Numbered from the stretch's first letter, positions 35,392-43,551 are shown. The stretch is DNA of 64,000 bases from Coriobacteriaceae bacterium (GCA_902835305.1 CADFMD010000006.1:80529-144528); one strand, 5' to 3'. Numbers and translations are program-made. Notes: generated from the letters alone by a model not told the origin.

Positions 35392-35903
35392 TGGCGGACA
35401 CGAAGCCGGGAGCGCATCCGTTCGCGCCGCTCGTGCTCGATGATGCCGGTTCGCTCGAAGATATGGCCGCGGCCGTGATGCGCCTGCACAGTACGCTGAT
35501 GACGGTCGGGCGCTGCTATACAACCGACGCCACAGGCGACCGGGCCGCGCTTGAGCTTGGACGCGTCGAGTCCGTGCTTGCGGGTGCATTCTGTACGATA
35601 TTCGGTCAATCGCCGGCCGATCGCTTCGCAGACATCTTTGACCAGGTCACCTACGTGGCCGAGCACATGGTCAAGGACCACATCTTTGAAGACGGTAACA
35701 AACGAACCAGCCTTGTCTTTGCGTTGTCCGTCTTAAGGTTCGCAGGCACTCCGGTCGTGCTGTCTGACAGCCCCGAACCAAAGGACAACCAGTACTACGC
35801 CTGGATCCAGGACCTCGTTTCCAGTCGCCGCACGAACAGCGAGCTAGCCGAAGAGCTGCGCTGCGGATTCGTTGCGGGCACGGGCGATCTGTCGCTCGTA
35901 TAG
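35388..35903 (+). CDS. Fic/Doc family protein
   Basis: 171 residues with the Fic-type motif HIFEDGNKRTS (positions about 103-113), as HxFx(D/E)GN(K/R). Doc-like enzymes phosphorylate EF-Tu, whereas Fic enzymes AMPylate targets. HMVKDHIFEDGNKRT is closer to the Doc/short Fic style. It begins with ATG overlapping the preceding stop; TTGGAG is upstream. The usual Phd antitoxin is absent; the preceding truncated small protein is the only candidate partner. Confidence 0.78.
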   Translation: MMADTKPGAHPFAPLVLDDAGSLEDMAAAVMRLHSTLMTVGRCYTTDATGDRAALELGRVESVLAGAFCTIFGQSPADRFADIFDQVTYVAEHMVKDHIFEDGNKRTSLVFALSVLRFAGTPVVLSDSPEPKDNQYYAWIQDLVSSRRTNSELAEELRCGFVAGTGDLSLV

Positions 35904-35948
35904 AATCTAAGCATCCGCACGCCGATTAATGAATTGATTGGACACCAC

Positions 35949-36737
35949 ATGGAGATCCCCAGCACTCTGTGCAGCAATGTGTACGACTTCGCGTTTTGCC
36001 CCGAGCCCTGCTACGACCGCTTGGTCGACCTCGCCGACCCCGAGGACTGGGGTCCCGGCAATCGCATCCTCAAAAACTACCTGTCGTTTTCGTTTAGCCG
36101 CGCGGTGTTCCTGACCGAGCGCGACGTAAACCAGACCGCGCCGTCCAACCTGCCGCTGGTGTTCGACGACGACCGCTGCCTGTTCAATACCGGCTTGTAC
36201 ACGCGCCGCTACGAGACCATCTACGGCCTGTTTGAGCCCAACACCAAGCCCGACGCGCGCCAGCGCTGGTTTTTGAAGGGCTTCTTTAAGGAAAGCGACC
36301 CCATGCTGGTCTCGTTTGAGTACCTGCCGTGCCGCGTGCGCTTTGCCGAGGACCCCTCCGAGCTGGTCTTTGACTACCGCCTGCCCATCCGCTCCAAAAT
36401 CGACCACATTCTGGGCGACGAGGAAAACCTTACGCGTATTCCCGCCAGCCTGATGGGGGAGGGCAACTCGCTGCTGCTGCGCCGCGCCTTTGAGGGAGCT
36501 GTCGTCGAGGCCGCCCGCCGCGCCGCAGCCAACTACACGCTCGCCGTGCCGCAGTTCTACGGCGGTCGAATCCAGCTGCTGCTGCCGCTGTGCCTGACCG
36601 GCGACAAGCCCGAACTGGCGCTGACCATCCAGCGCGAGGACGGTTTCTACGCAGCACGCACCTGCCTCACACTCGACATGGCCTACAACAACGCTCGACT
36701 CATTTGCCGCCCCGAGACCTCGTGGATAAAGCGATAA
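35949..36737 (+). CDS. DUF3825-type protein
   Basis: 262 residues. Sequence such as LCSNVYDFAF, RILKNYLSFSFSRAVFL, FNTGLYTRRYETIYGLFEPN and the C-terminal MAYNNARLICRPETSW resembles DUF3825 proteins, of unknown function and often near RNA-repair or stress genes. It is GC-rich like the core, so perhaps not part of the toxin cluster. ATG at 35949 has no strong ribosome binding site. Confidence 0.75.
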   Translation: MEIPSTLCSNVYDFAFCPEPCYDRLVDLADPEDWGPGNRILKNYLSFSFSRAVFLTERDVNQTAPSNLPLVFDDDRCLFNTGLYTRRYETIYGLFEPNTKPDARQRWFLKGFFKESDPMLVSFEYLPCRVRFAEDPSELVFDYRLPIRSKIDHILGDEENLTRIPASLMGEGNSLLLRRAFEGAVVEAARRAAANYTLAVPQFYGGRIQLLLPLCLTGDKPELALTIQREDGFYAARTCLTLDMAYNNARLICRPETSWIKR

Positions 36738-36832
36738 AGGGTGGTTTAGCTGCTGTTTTACCCATTGCTTTGGTTGCTTTGGCTTGGCTAGCACTCACGA
36801 ATTTAAAATCGAGGGCAAAAAGTTCTTGGTAA
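36722..36832 (+). CDS. Possible 36-residue membrane peptide
   Basis: GTG-started frame overlapping the 3' end of the DUF3825 gene, encoding a single hydrophobic segment (LAAVLPIALVALAWLAL) with basic flanks. It is small-toxin-like in shape, but there is no independent support. Confidence 0.25.
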   Translation: MDKAIKGGLAAVLPIALVALAWLALTNLKSRAKSSW

Positions 36833-36855
36833 ACCACGTACGGCTATGATAGTAT
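36826..36855 (+). promoter_or_regulatory. Promoter of tRNA-Val
   Basis: TTGGTA (36826-36831) and TAGTAT (36850-36855) with an 18-base spacer, ending 20 bases before the tRNA. Confidence 0.7.
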
Positions 36856-36875
36856 CTCTTTTGCCGAAAGGCGAC

Positions 36876-36947
36876 GGGCGATTGGCTCAGGGGTAGAGCA
36901 TATCCTTCACACGGATGGGGTCACAAGTTCGAATCTTGTATCGCCCA
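36876..36947 (+). tRNA. tRNA-Val(CAC)
   Basis: Cloverleaf with acceptor GGGCGAT/ATCGCCC, anticodon loop TTCACAC (CAC) and T loop TTCGAAT; CCA is encoded at 36948-36950. It has its own promoter and terminator. Confidence 0.95.
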
Positions 36948-36960
36948 CCATCAAAAGCGC

Positions 36961-36998
36961 AGGTCAGAGATGTTAAGTCTCTGGCCTTTTTTCTTTTT
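36961..36998 (+). terminator. Terminator of tRNA-Val
   Basis: Stem AGGTCAGAGA / TCTCTGGCCT with a seven-base loop, followed by TTTTTTCTTTTT. Confidence 0.9.
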
Positions 36999-37330
36999 GA
37001 CACCAAGGGTGACACCAAAATCGAATCGAAAAATTTAAACGCGTTTCTAGCTGATCTCTCATGTGCTGACGTCATCGCGCGTTTTGCATAAAGCTCATGC
37101 GACCTTTCATTGAATTTGCCATGGGATTCACGCACAAATGTGGAGATAGGGACCACGACCCCAGAACGCCTGCCAGCAGATTTGTGCCGCACGGCGATCT
37201 TTAGGCGAAATGCGTCAAGCTATTTGTCGGCATTTGGTCAGCTTCCGGTACTTACCCGCATGATGCCGCCATTGATAATCGGTCTACCTGCAAACATAAC
37301 GGCACGCAGCCAAAGCTAGGGGAGGCCCAT
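36999..37330. other. Intergenic region after tRNA-Val
   Basis: No gene is supported. The open frame on the minus strand that reaches into the tRNA is a shadow. Integrative elements often insert at tRNA 3' ends, but I see no integrase or repeated tRNA end here. Confidence 0.5.
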
Positions 37331-38488
37331 ATGGACGAAATCGTCTGCGCAAACACCGCATTCCGCTACTGGCGCTGCCCACCGCAGGTCCGCGACCTCT
37401 ACCCAAGACTGCCAAGCCCAGAAGACGGCTGGCGAGCTCTAGCCCAAGCCCCTTTCGCAACCGATATCCTCAAGACCCCGATTATTACCACCACAGTGCG
37501 CGGTGGCGTTAACTACCATTCGGGATTACGGACAACAATCCACTGTGATGATGCTTCGGGAGTGGATAGCACGCTGGAAACCGCGATGAGCTTTAGGGTT
37601 ACCAATCCACTTGCGACGCTATTTACCATGGCGCGCTTTGTGTCTCCAACCGATCTTGTCCTTGCCATGTACGAATTTTGCGGATGGTTCTCAGTCTTTG
37701 AGCCCACGGTAGCAGTAGAAGCGGAACTAGACAAAGCCAATAAGGCTGCCGAGAATGCAACCACCGAATCCCTCTTTGACCTCGATGAAAGCCAAGACGA
37801 ACCACAATGGAAACGCGTTTATGCGCGCATAAATGCCAAAGAACAGGTAAATACGAAGGGGCCCAACGGACAAAAGAAGACGAAGGAGGTCACAAGGCTA
37901 AAGGGCACTTCGCTCTGGATGAGGAAGCCGCTCATCGAATTACACGAGCTTCATGAGTACGCCAGTAAGATGAAAAGACGAAAGTGGGGTACGAAGTTTT
38001 ACAACGCCGCTCAGCTGGTGACAGGTATAGCAGCTTCTCCGCTTGAAGTTGCAGCAATTTTATTGCTATCGCTTCCTCGCTCTCGCGGCGGTGCCGGCTT
38101 TCGTAACGTTTATGTTAACGACCTTACGCCGCTTACCGCATCGGCGCAGAGCATTGCAGGGCAAAAAGTCTGCTACGGGGATATCGTGATCGTGAATCCA
38201 ACCATAATGAAGGCAGGCATCGTGGAGATTCAGGGAGAGGTCATCCACGGATCAGGCGCCGTGCTCGACCACGATGCCAAACGAATAACGGCGTTGCAAA
38301 GTATGGGGTACGACGTCTTCCTGGTTACGCACGACATGCTTAACGATGCCGAGCAGCTTGATGCGATCGTGAGAAGTCTTTGCTCGCGCTTGGAATTACG
38401 CTATAGGTGCAAAACTAAGGCGCAAAAGACGACGGAAATGGAGTTGCGAGCCAACGTACTATGCAACTGGCTGGAAATCGGTCGTTAG
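37331..38488 (+). CDS. Hypothetical protein with C-terminal DUF559/Vsr-like region
   Basis: 385 residues. The C-terminal 90 residues have the pattern of DUF559/Vsr-type endonuclease domains: VEIQGEVIHGSGAVLDHDAKRITALQ then MGYDVFLVTHDML. The N-terminal part (AFRYWRCPPQVRDLYP, LPLSRGGAGFRN-like segments) resembles AbiEi-like or similar coriobacterial proteins of unknown role. GGGGAGG precedes ATG 37331. It may be a nuclease of the island, but the catalytic residues are not certain. Confidence 0.62.
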   Translation: MDEIVCANTAFRYWRCPPQVRDLYPRLPSPEDGWRALAQAPFATDILKTPIITTTVRGGVNYHSGLRTTIHCDDASGVDSTLETAMSFRVTNPLATLFTMARFVSPTDLVLAMYEFCGWFSVFEPTVAVEAELDKANKAAENATTESLFDLDESQDEPQWKRVYARINAKEQVNTKGPNGQKKTKEVTRLKGTSLWMRKPLIELHELHEYASKMKRRKWGTKFYNAAQLVTGIAASPLEVAAILLLSLPRSRGGAGFRNVYVNDLTPLTASAQSIAGQKVCYGDIVIVNPTIMKAGIVEIQGEVIHGSGAVLDHDAKRITALQSMGYDVFLVTHDMLNDAEQLDAIVRSLCSRLELRYRCKTKAQKTTEMELRANVLCNWLEIGR

Positions 38489-38497
38489 ACGGGTGCC

Positions 38498-38542
38498 TTG
38501 CTCACTTCCGGGCGCCCTCGGTCGGCTGCCCGCGATGCCGCC
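38498..38542 (+). repeat. 45-bp short repeat, copy 1
   Basis: TTGCTCACTTCCGGGCGCCC and the following bases recur at 39032-39076 with two mismatches. It is directly upstream of the larger 239-bp repeat here, but at the second copy the palindromic element follows instead. Confidence 0.8.
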
Positions 38543-38565
38543 GGAAAGTTTTTCCAAAAATGTCC

Positions 38566-38594
38566 TTGCATCGCCGTCCGAGTTCCCGTATAGT
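38566..38594 (+). promoter_or_regulatory. Promoter of tRNA-Ala (copy 1)
   Basis: TTGCAT (38566-38571), 17-base spacer, TATAGT (38589-38594), 12 bases before the tRNA. Confidence 0.85.
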
Positions 38595-38606
38595 ACTTCT
38601 TCGCAC

Positions 38607-38679
38607 GGGGGCGTAGCTCAGCTGGGAGAGCGCTTGACTGGCAGTCAAGAGGTCAGGGGTTCGATCCCCCTCGTCTCCA
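38607..38679 (+). tRNA. tRNA-Ala(GGC)
   Basis: Complete cloverleaf: acceptor GGGGGCG/CGTCTCC, anticodon loop CTGGCAG. CC follows, but the third base is C, so CCA is not fully encoded, unlike the partial copy at position 1. Confidence 0.95.
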
Positions 38680-38694
38680 CCCGAGCATTGAATG

Positions 38695-38723
38695 AGGCCC
38701 CAACGCAAGTTGGGGCCTTTTTT
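38695..38723 (+). terminator. Terminator of tRNA-Ala (copy 1)
   Basis: Stem AGGCCCCAAC / GTTGGGGCCT with a GCAA loop, followed by TTTTTT. Confidence 0.92.
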
Positions 38724-38783
38724 CATATAGGCACACAAGGTCAAAGGCGGCACCATGATCCTCCTGGTCGACAAGATCGTGCG

Positions 38784-38812
38784 TTGAACGGGTGCCGCGT
38801 GCATGGTAGTAT
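38784..38812 (+). promoter_or_regulatory. Promoter of the CAT tRNA
   Basis: TTGAAC (38784-38789), 17-base spacer, TAGTAT (38807-38812). It begins 5 bases after the end of the 239-bp repeat. Confidence 0.75.
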
Positions 38813-38877
38813 TTCACGACGTGGTTCAAAGCGTTGGAGGCTGTTCTGCCACCCCAACTGCAAGTGCCACTTTATAA

Positions 38878-38950
38878 GGGCTCTTGGCGCAACGGTTAGC
38901 GCAGGGGACTCATAATCCCTGGGTTCTGGGTTCGAATCCCGGAGGGCCCA
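38878..38950 (+). tRNA. tRNA with anticodon CAT (Met or lysidine-Ile2)
   Basis: Acceptor GGGCTCT/AGGGCCC, anticodon loop CTCATAA, T loop TTCGAAT; CCA is encoded at 38951-38953. The ACTCATAATC anticodon arm occurs in both elongator tRNA-Met and tRNA-Ile2, so the identity is left open. It is not an initiator: the first acceptor pair is a Watson-Crick G-C pair. Confidence 0.9.
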
Positions 38951-38962
38951 CCAGGTTTTTCA

Positions 38963-38998
38963 ACAGGTGAGGCAATATGTCTGGCCTGTTTTCTTTTT
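38963..38998 (+). terminator. Weak terminator after the CAT tRNA
   Basis: AACAGGTGAG and CTGGCCTGTT form an imperfect stem followed by TTCTTTTT. Confidence 0.6.
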
Positions 38999-39031
38999 CA
39001 TGGCATTAGTTTTCACTTGCAAATAGCCTGT

Positions 39032-39076
39032 TTGCTCACTTCCGGGCGCCCTCGGTCGGCCGCCTGCGATGCCGCC
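39032..39076 (+). repeat. 45-bp short repeat, copy 2
   Basis: Second copy of the sequence at 38498-38542, here joined directly to the palindromic element at 39077. Confidence 0.8.
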
Positions 39077-39236
39077 GCCACGAAACCGGCCCATCTACTA
39101 CGTTTAACCCCGACCCCTCGACCATACCCCGTTTTTCGCGAAAACCGCAGGCCGTCTACCTGCGGTTTTATTCTTGCCCGAGACGCCATGGTCGGGGGAT
39201 GCCGGCCAAACGTAGTAGATGGGCCGGTTTCGTGGC
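39077..39236. repeat. 160-bp palindromic intergenic element
   Basis: Perfect 29-base terminal arms at 39077-39105 and 39208-39236 extend inward imperfectly (CCCCGACC near 39110 against GGTCGGGG near 39190). Inside lies a terminator-type hairpin AAAACCGCAGG / CCTGCGGTTTT (39141-39169) followed by T-rich bases. No transposase is encoded. It looks like a small non-coding mobile or REP-like element. Confidence 0.8.
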
Positions 39237-39425
39237 GGGGATCCCGGGGGCGACCGGAGTGGAGCCTGATAGGCGGGCGGCGGCAGCGCCGCCCGCCCGC
39301 GGGGCGCGCCCCGCGGGCTTACTCGGGCATCGAGGGGCCCAGACGCCCTGGACGCGCGCCCGCATCGGCCCCGCGGGCGCTGGTCTCCGCCGTCGCGACC
39401 CCGCGGGACTCCGGCGCCCGCGCCC
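39237..39425. other. Extremely GC-rich intergenic stretch
   Basis: About 190 bases with far higher GC than the surrounding core genes and several perfect or near-perfect palindromes such as GCGGGGCGCGCCCCGC. Open frames across it on both strands are by-products of the GC content. No gene is supported. Confidence 0.55.
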
Positions 39426-39450
39426 CCGGAAAGTTTTTCCAAAAATGTCC

Positions 39451-39479
39451 TTGCATCGTCGCCGGTGTTCCCGTATAGT
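39451..39479 (+). promoter_or_regulatory. Promoter of tRNA-Ala (copy 2)
   Basis: TTGCAT (39451-39456), 17-base spacer, TATAGT (39474-39479). Confidence 0.85.
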
Positions 39480-39491
39480 ACTTCTTCGCAC

Positions 39492-39564
39492 GGGGGCGTA
39501 GCTCAGCTGGGAGAGCGCTTGACTGGCAGTCAAGAGGTCAGGGGTTCGATCCCCCTCGTCTCCA
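39492..39564 (+). tRNA. tRNA-Ala(GGC)
   Basis: Identical in sequence to the gene at 38607-38679, with the same promoter spacing and terminator. Confidence 0.95.
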
Positions 39565-39579
39565 CCCGAGCATTGAATG

Positions 39580-39608
39580 AGGCCCCAACGCAAGTTGGGG
39601 CCTTTTTT
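39580..39608 (+). terminator. Terminator of tRNA-Ala (copy 2)
   Basis: Same stem-loop and T-run as the copy at 38695-38723. Confidence 0.92.
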
Positions 39609-39639
39609 CATATAGGCACACAAGGTCAAAGGCGGCACC

Positions 39640-41667
39640 ATGATCCTCCTGGTCGACAAGATCGAAAAAAGCTTCGGCGCGCGCGTCCTCTTTAGCGGCG
39701 CGTCCTTCCAGATCAACCCCGGCGAGCGCTTCGCGCTCGTGGGACCCAACGGCGCCGGCAAAACCACCATGCTCAAGATCATCATGGGCATCGACAGCCC
39801 CGACGCCGGCCAGGTCCAGTACGCCAAGGATTGCCAGGTGGGCTACCTCGAGCAAGAAACCAACCTGGAGCAAAAGGACACCACCATTCTCGCCGAGGTC
39901 ATGGCGGCGGCCAAGGAAATACGTCGCATGGGCGAGCGCGCCAACGAGCTGCAGGCCCAAATCACCGAGCTCTCCGAGCAGGGCAAGGACGTCGACGCAC
40001 TCCTTAACGAGTACGGCCAGGTCCAGGACCGCTTTGAGCACTTGGGCGGCTACGAGCTCGAGAGTAACGCCCGCAAGATCCTGTCCGGCCTAGGCTTTAA
40101 GGTCACCGACTTTGAGCGCCCGTGCTCCGAGTTCTCGGGCGGCTGGCAGATGCGCATCGCGCTCGCCAAGCTCTTCCTGCGCCACCCCGACCTGCTGCTT
40201 CTGGACGAGCCCACCAACCACCTGGACCTCGAAAGCGTCCAGTGGCTGCGCGGCTTTATCGCCAACTACGACGGCGCAGTCCTCATCGTCAGCCACGACC
40301 GCGCCTTCATGGACGCTTGCGTCGACCACGTCGCCGCCCTCGAGAACCGCCGCGTGACCACCTACACCGGCAACTACAGCAGCTACCTCAAGCAGCGCGA
40401 GGACAACCTGGAGCAGATGCGCGCCAAGCGCGCCGCCCAGGAGCGCGACATCGCCCACATGCAGGTCTTCGTAGACAAGTTCCGCTATAAGCCCACCAAG
40501 GCCGCCCAGGCGCAGGAGCGCATCCGCAAGATCGAGCAGATCAAAAAGGAGCTCGTCATCCTGCCCGAGGGCCACAAGCACATCGACTTTAAGTTCCCCG
40601 ACCCGCCGCGCTCCGGCGATATGGTCGTGGGCCTGGAGGGCGTCTCCAAGTCCTACGGCAACAAACACATCTACAGCGACATCGACCTCAAGCTCTACCG
40701 CGGCGAGCACGTGGCACTCGTCGGCCCCAACGGCGCCGGCAAGTCCACCCTCATGAAGATCCTCGCCGGCCTGGAGCCGCCCACCACCGGCACCCGCGAT
40801 CTGGGCACCAACGTGGGCGTGGCCTATTACGCCCAGCACGCGCTCGAGGGCATGACCGAGTCCAACACCGTCCTGCAAGAGATCGACACCGTCACGCCCA
40901 AGTGGACCGTGCCGCAGCAGCGCAGCTTGCTAGGCGCCTTCCTGTTTAGCGACAACGATTCCATCGAAAAGCAGGTACGCGTCCTCTCCGGAGGCGAAAA
41001 GGCGCGTCTGGCCCTGGCGAAGATGCTCGTGGCCCCCGAGGCGCTCCTGTGCCTGGACGAGCCCACCAACCACCTGGACATCGACTCGGTGGACATGCTC
41101 GAGAACGCCCTGCAAAACTTCCCCGGCACCATCGTGCTAATCAGTCACGACGAGCACCTGGTACGCGCCGTGGCCAACCGCGTCATCGACATCCGCGACG
41201 GCCAAGTCACGGTCTACGACGGCGACTACGACTACTACCTCTACAAGCGCGAGGACCTTGCAGCCCGCGCCGCCGCTGAGGCGTCCACGGAAAGCGCGCC
41301 TGCCACGGCCAAGCCCGCCAACGCCGCCCAAGCCAACAGTCCCGCCCCGGCTCCCAAGCCTGCCGAGGGCAAAAAGACCAAGGAGCAAAAGCGCGCCGAG
41401 GCCCAAGCCCGCGCTGCGCTCAACAAAAAGCTCAAGGGCGTGCGTAACCAGCTCAAGAAGATCGAGACGGAGCTCGACAAAAAGCGCGCCCGCTATGACG
41501 AGCTTATGGAATTGATGGCGAGCGAAGAACTTTATGCCGATCAGGATAAGTTCAACGCCGCGCTGGGGGAATATAACGGCCTTAAGCAAGAGCTACCCAA
41601 GCTCGAGGACGAATGGCTGGAGCTTTCCGCCCAGATCGAAGAGGAGACCGCGCGTGAACTCTCGTAA
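39640..41667 (+). CDS. ABC-F family ATPase
   Basis: Soluble tandem ATP-binding-cassette protein of the ABC-F class, which acts on ribosomes rather than in transport. Two Walker A motifs (GPNGAGKTT and GPNGAGKST), signature motifs (FSGGWQMR and LSGGEKAR) and Walker B plus DEPTNHLD twice are visible, with the charged interdomain linker. A C-terminal Ala/Pro/Lys-rich linker and coiled coil (KKLKGVRNQLKKIETELDKKRARYDEL) are as in Uup/YdiF-like members. AAAGGCGG precedes ATG 39640. Resistance function is not implied. No transmembrane segments. Confidence 0.93.
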   Translation: MILLVDKIEKSFGARVLFSGASFQINPGERFALVGPNGAGKTTMLKIIMGIDSPDAGQVQYAKDCQVGYLEQETNLEQKDTTILAEVMAAAKEIRRMGERANELQAQITELSEQGKDVDALLNEYGQVQDRFEHLGGYELESNARKILSGLGFKVTDFERPCSEFSGGWQMRIALAKLFLRHPDLLLLDEPTNHLDLESVQWLRGFIANYDGAVLIVSHDRAFMDACVDHVAALENRRVTTYTGNYSSYLKQREDNLEQMRAKRAAQERDIAHMQVFVDKFRYKPTKAAQAQERIRKIEQIKKELVILPEGHKHIDFKFPDPPRSGDMVVGLEGVSKSYGNKHIYSDIDLKLYRGEHVALVGPNGAGKSTLMKILAGLEPPTTGTRDLGTNVGVAYYAQHALEGMTESNTVLQEIDTVTPKWTVPQQRSLLGAFLFSDNDSIEKQVRVLSGGEKARLALAKMLVAPEALLCLDEPTNHLDIDSVDMLENALQNFPGTIVLISHDEHLVRAVANRVIDIRDGQVTVYDGDYDYYLYKREDLAARAAAEASTESAPATAKPANAAQANSPAPAPKPAEGKKTKEQKRAEAQARAALNKKLKGVRNQLKKIETELDKKRARYDELMELMASEELYADQDKFNAALGEYNGLKQELPKLEDEWLELSAQIEEETARELS

Positions 41668-41950
41668 GGCCGCTGCCGTGGCGATGAGCATCATCGCCAT
41701 CGCCTGTCGCATCTGCGGCATCTTTATGAGCGCGATGACCGTGCTGCTGTGCCTTAGCGGCCTGACCGCCAAGCTGCAGATTGTGGGCTTTGTCGTCGAG
41801 CTTTCGCGCGCACTGCCGAGCGCCATCGCCGGCTACGGCGTCATCACATCGCCCTTTGGCGGCGTGTTCCGCTTGGATTACGCCATCGTGGCCGTCATCC
41901 TGTTTGTGGCCGACTACCTGCTCACGCGCGCCTCGCGTCGCGTCCGCTAG
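41654..41950 (+). CDS. Small membrane protein
   Basis: 98 residues with three hydrophobic segments (VAMSIIAIACRICGIFM; LQIVGFVVELSRA; YAIVAVILFVADYLL) and basic ends. GTG at 41654 overlaps the ABC-F gene by 14 bases with GAGGAGA upstream, so it is probably co-translated. Function unknown. Confidence 0.75.
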   Translation: MNSRKAAAVAMSIIAIACRICGIFMSAMTVLLCLSGLTAKLQIVGFVVELSRALPSAIAGYGVITSPFGGVFRLDYAIVAVILFVADYLLTRASRRVR

Positions 41951-41959
41951 GGGAGCGCC

Positions 41960-42643
41960 ATGTCCAGCAGCTACCTCATGAACCTGCTCGCCAGCGCCGT
42001 CGCCGTCATCGTGGGCATCGTGATCCACGAGAGCGCACACGCCGCCGCGGCCTGGGCGCTCGGCGACAAGACGGCCCGTTCGCGCGGCCGCGTGTCGCTC
42101 AACCCGCTTAACCATATCGACCCGTTTGGCACCATCATCCTGCCGCTGCTCATGCTCGCGGCCGGCGGCCCAGTGTTCGCCTTCGCCAAACCCGTGCCCG
42201 TCTACCTCAACAACCTCAAGCACCCCAAGCGCGACGAGGTCCTGGTGAGCGTAGCCGGCCCCGCATCGAACATCTCGCTCGCGTGCCTCGCTGCCGCCCT
42301 CATGCACGCGGCATATGGCAGCCTCTATACCAACATGTCCTTTGCCCTGGCGTCACAGATCATGAACTTCGGCGCCACGTTTATCGTAGTCAACCTGTCG
42401 CTCGCGTTCTTTAACCTCGTCCCGATCCCGCCGCTCGATGGCTCGTCGATCATCGTGCCGCTCCTCAAAGGCAAGGCGCTCAACAACTACTACCACCTGC
42501 AGCAATACGCCATGCCCATCCTCATCATCGTGCTGTATCTGCTGCCCATGTGGACTGGCATTGATGTGATCGGCCGCTATTTCGACGTTACCGTGTATCC
42601 GCTTGCTGAGCAGCTGCTCAACTTCGCAATCGCCGGCATCTAA
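41960..42643 (+). CDS. Site-2 protease family (M50) metalloprotease
   Basis: Polytopic membrane protease of 227 residues. The zinc motif HESAH (HExxH) lies in the first transmembrane region at about residues 24-28, and the second motif PIPPLDGS supplies the third ligand. It belongs to the short YwhC-like group without PDZ or CBS domains. Substrate unknown. It starts 9 bases after the small membrane protein gene. Confidence 0.9.
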   Translation: MSSSYLMNLLASAVAVIVGIVIHESAHAAAAWALGDKTARSRGRVSLNPLNHIDPFGTIILPLLMLAAGGPVFAFAKPVPVYLNNLKHPKRDEVLVSVAGPASNISLACLAAALMHAAYGSLYTNMSFALASQIMNFGATFIVVNLSLAFFNLVPIPPLDGSSIIVPLLKGKALNNYYHLQQYAMPILIIVLYLLPMWTGIDVIGRYFDVTVYPLAEQLLNFAIAGI

Positions 42644-42727
42644 GGTAAACTTACAGGTCGATCGTGCAAAACGGTCGTAATATGCACCCAAACCGCGCCG
42701 CGAAGGCGCCGTCAAAGGAGGTCGAAG

Positions 42728-43540
42728 ATGTCGTATCGCGTGTCGACGCAGGTCTACAGCGGACCGTTCGACCTGCTGCTGCAGCTGGTAACCCGCCAAA
42801 AAGTAGATATCGGCGCTATCTCCATCAGCGAGGTGGCCGAGCAGTACCTTGCCGAGGCCGAACGCATCGAGGCGCTGGACCTGGACGTGGCGAGCGACTT
42901 TTTGCTAGTCGCGGCAACCCTTTTGGACATCAAGGCTGCCTCGCTGGTGCCGCAGGAGGCCCCGCGCAAAGTAGATGACGACGATGACGAGTTCGACGAA
43001 GACCTCGAGGAACTCAGCGCGCTCGACGGCGATGCCCTGCGCGAGGTCCTGATTCAGCGCCTGATCGCTTACAAGCAGTTTAAGGGCGCGGCTGCGGCCC
43101 TCGGTGCCCGCATGCAGGCCGAAAGCCGCATGCATCCGCGCATGGCCGGCCCCGACCCCGAGTTTTTGGGCCTCATGCCCGACTACCTGGCCGGCATCAC
43201 CCTGCGCGGTCTGGCCGTCATCTGTGCCGACCTGGACGGCAAGCGACAGACCTTCTTGCTGGAGGCCGAGCACGTGGCACCGCATCGCGTGCCGCTCGAC
43301 CTGACCGTGGCCTCAGTCGACCGCTTTACCATGGCGCACCAGACCTGCACCTTCCGCGAGCTGTTGGACGGCGACGCCACGACCGAGCAACTCGTCGTCA
43401 CCTTTTTGGCCATGCTGGAGCTCGCCAAGCGTGGCTCGCTCACGCTGAGCCAGGACGAGATCTTTGGAACCATTCAAATCAACCGCGTCGAGGGCGCCGA
43501 GGCATACGTGCCTGGCGAGGGCCCCGAGCTCACCGAATAG
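42728..43540 (+). CDS. scpA: Segregation and condensation protein A
   Basis: Kleisin subunit of the SMC-ScpAB condensin, needed for chromosome compaction and segregation. The product starts YRVSTQVYSGPFDLLLQLVTRQKVDI, the ScpA hallmark, followed by EVAEQYLAEA and an acidic linker (DDDDDEFDEDLEEL), ending in a winged-helix region. AAAGGAGG precedes ATG 42728. It is followed 11 bases later by scpB, the usual partner. Confidence 0.95.
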   Translation: MSYRVSTQVYSGPFDLLLQLVTRQKVDIGAISISEVAEQYLAEAERIEALDLDVASDFLLVAATLLDIKAASLVPQEAPRKVDDDDDEFDEDLEELSALDGDALREVLIQRLIAYKQFKGAAAALGARMQAESRMHPRMAGPDPEFLGLMPDYLAGITLRGLAVICADLDGKRQTFLLEAEHVAPHRVPLDLTVASVDRFTMAHQTCTFRELLDGDATTEQLVVTFLAMLELAKRGSLTLSQDEIFGTIQINRVEGAEAYVPGEGPELTE

Positions 43541-43551
43541 GAGCTGCAACC

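Larger units (their letters stand above)
38541..38779 (+). repeat. 239-bp direct repeat with tRNA-Ala, copy 1
   Basis: Nearly identical to 39426-39664, differing only at a few bases between promoter boxes. It contains promoter, tRNA-Ala, terminator and the first 24 bases of the ABC-F coding region; here that reading frame stops after about nine codons (MILLVDKIVR). It is an evident segmental duplication. Confidence 0.92.
39426..39664 (+). repeat. 239-bp direct repeat with tRNA-Ala, copy 2
   Basis: Second copy of 38541-38779. This one continues into the intact ABC-F gene and is therefore the original context. The offset between copies is exactly 885 bases throughout. Confidence 0.92.

Noticed and set aside
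36887..37192. Minus-strand open frame ending in tRNA-Val
   Set aside because: Its tail is the antisense of the tRNA; no ribosome binding site or domain.
38502..38804. Minus-strand open frame over tRNA-Ala (also the equivalent at 39168-39827)
   Set aside because: The peptide is the reverse translation of the tRNA and its terminator, a common false gene; both copies coincide with perfect tRNA cloverleafs.
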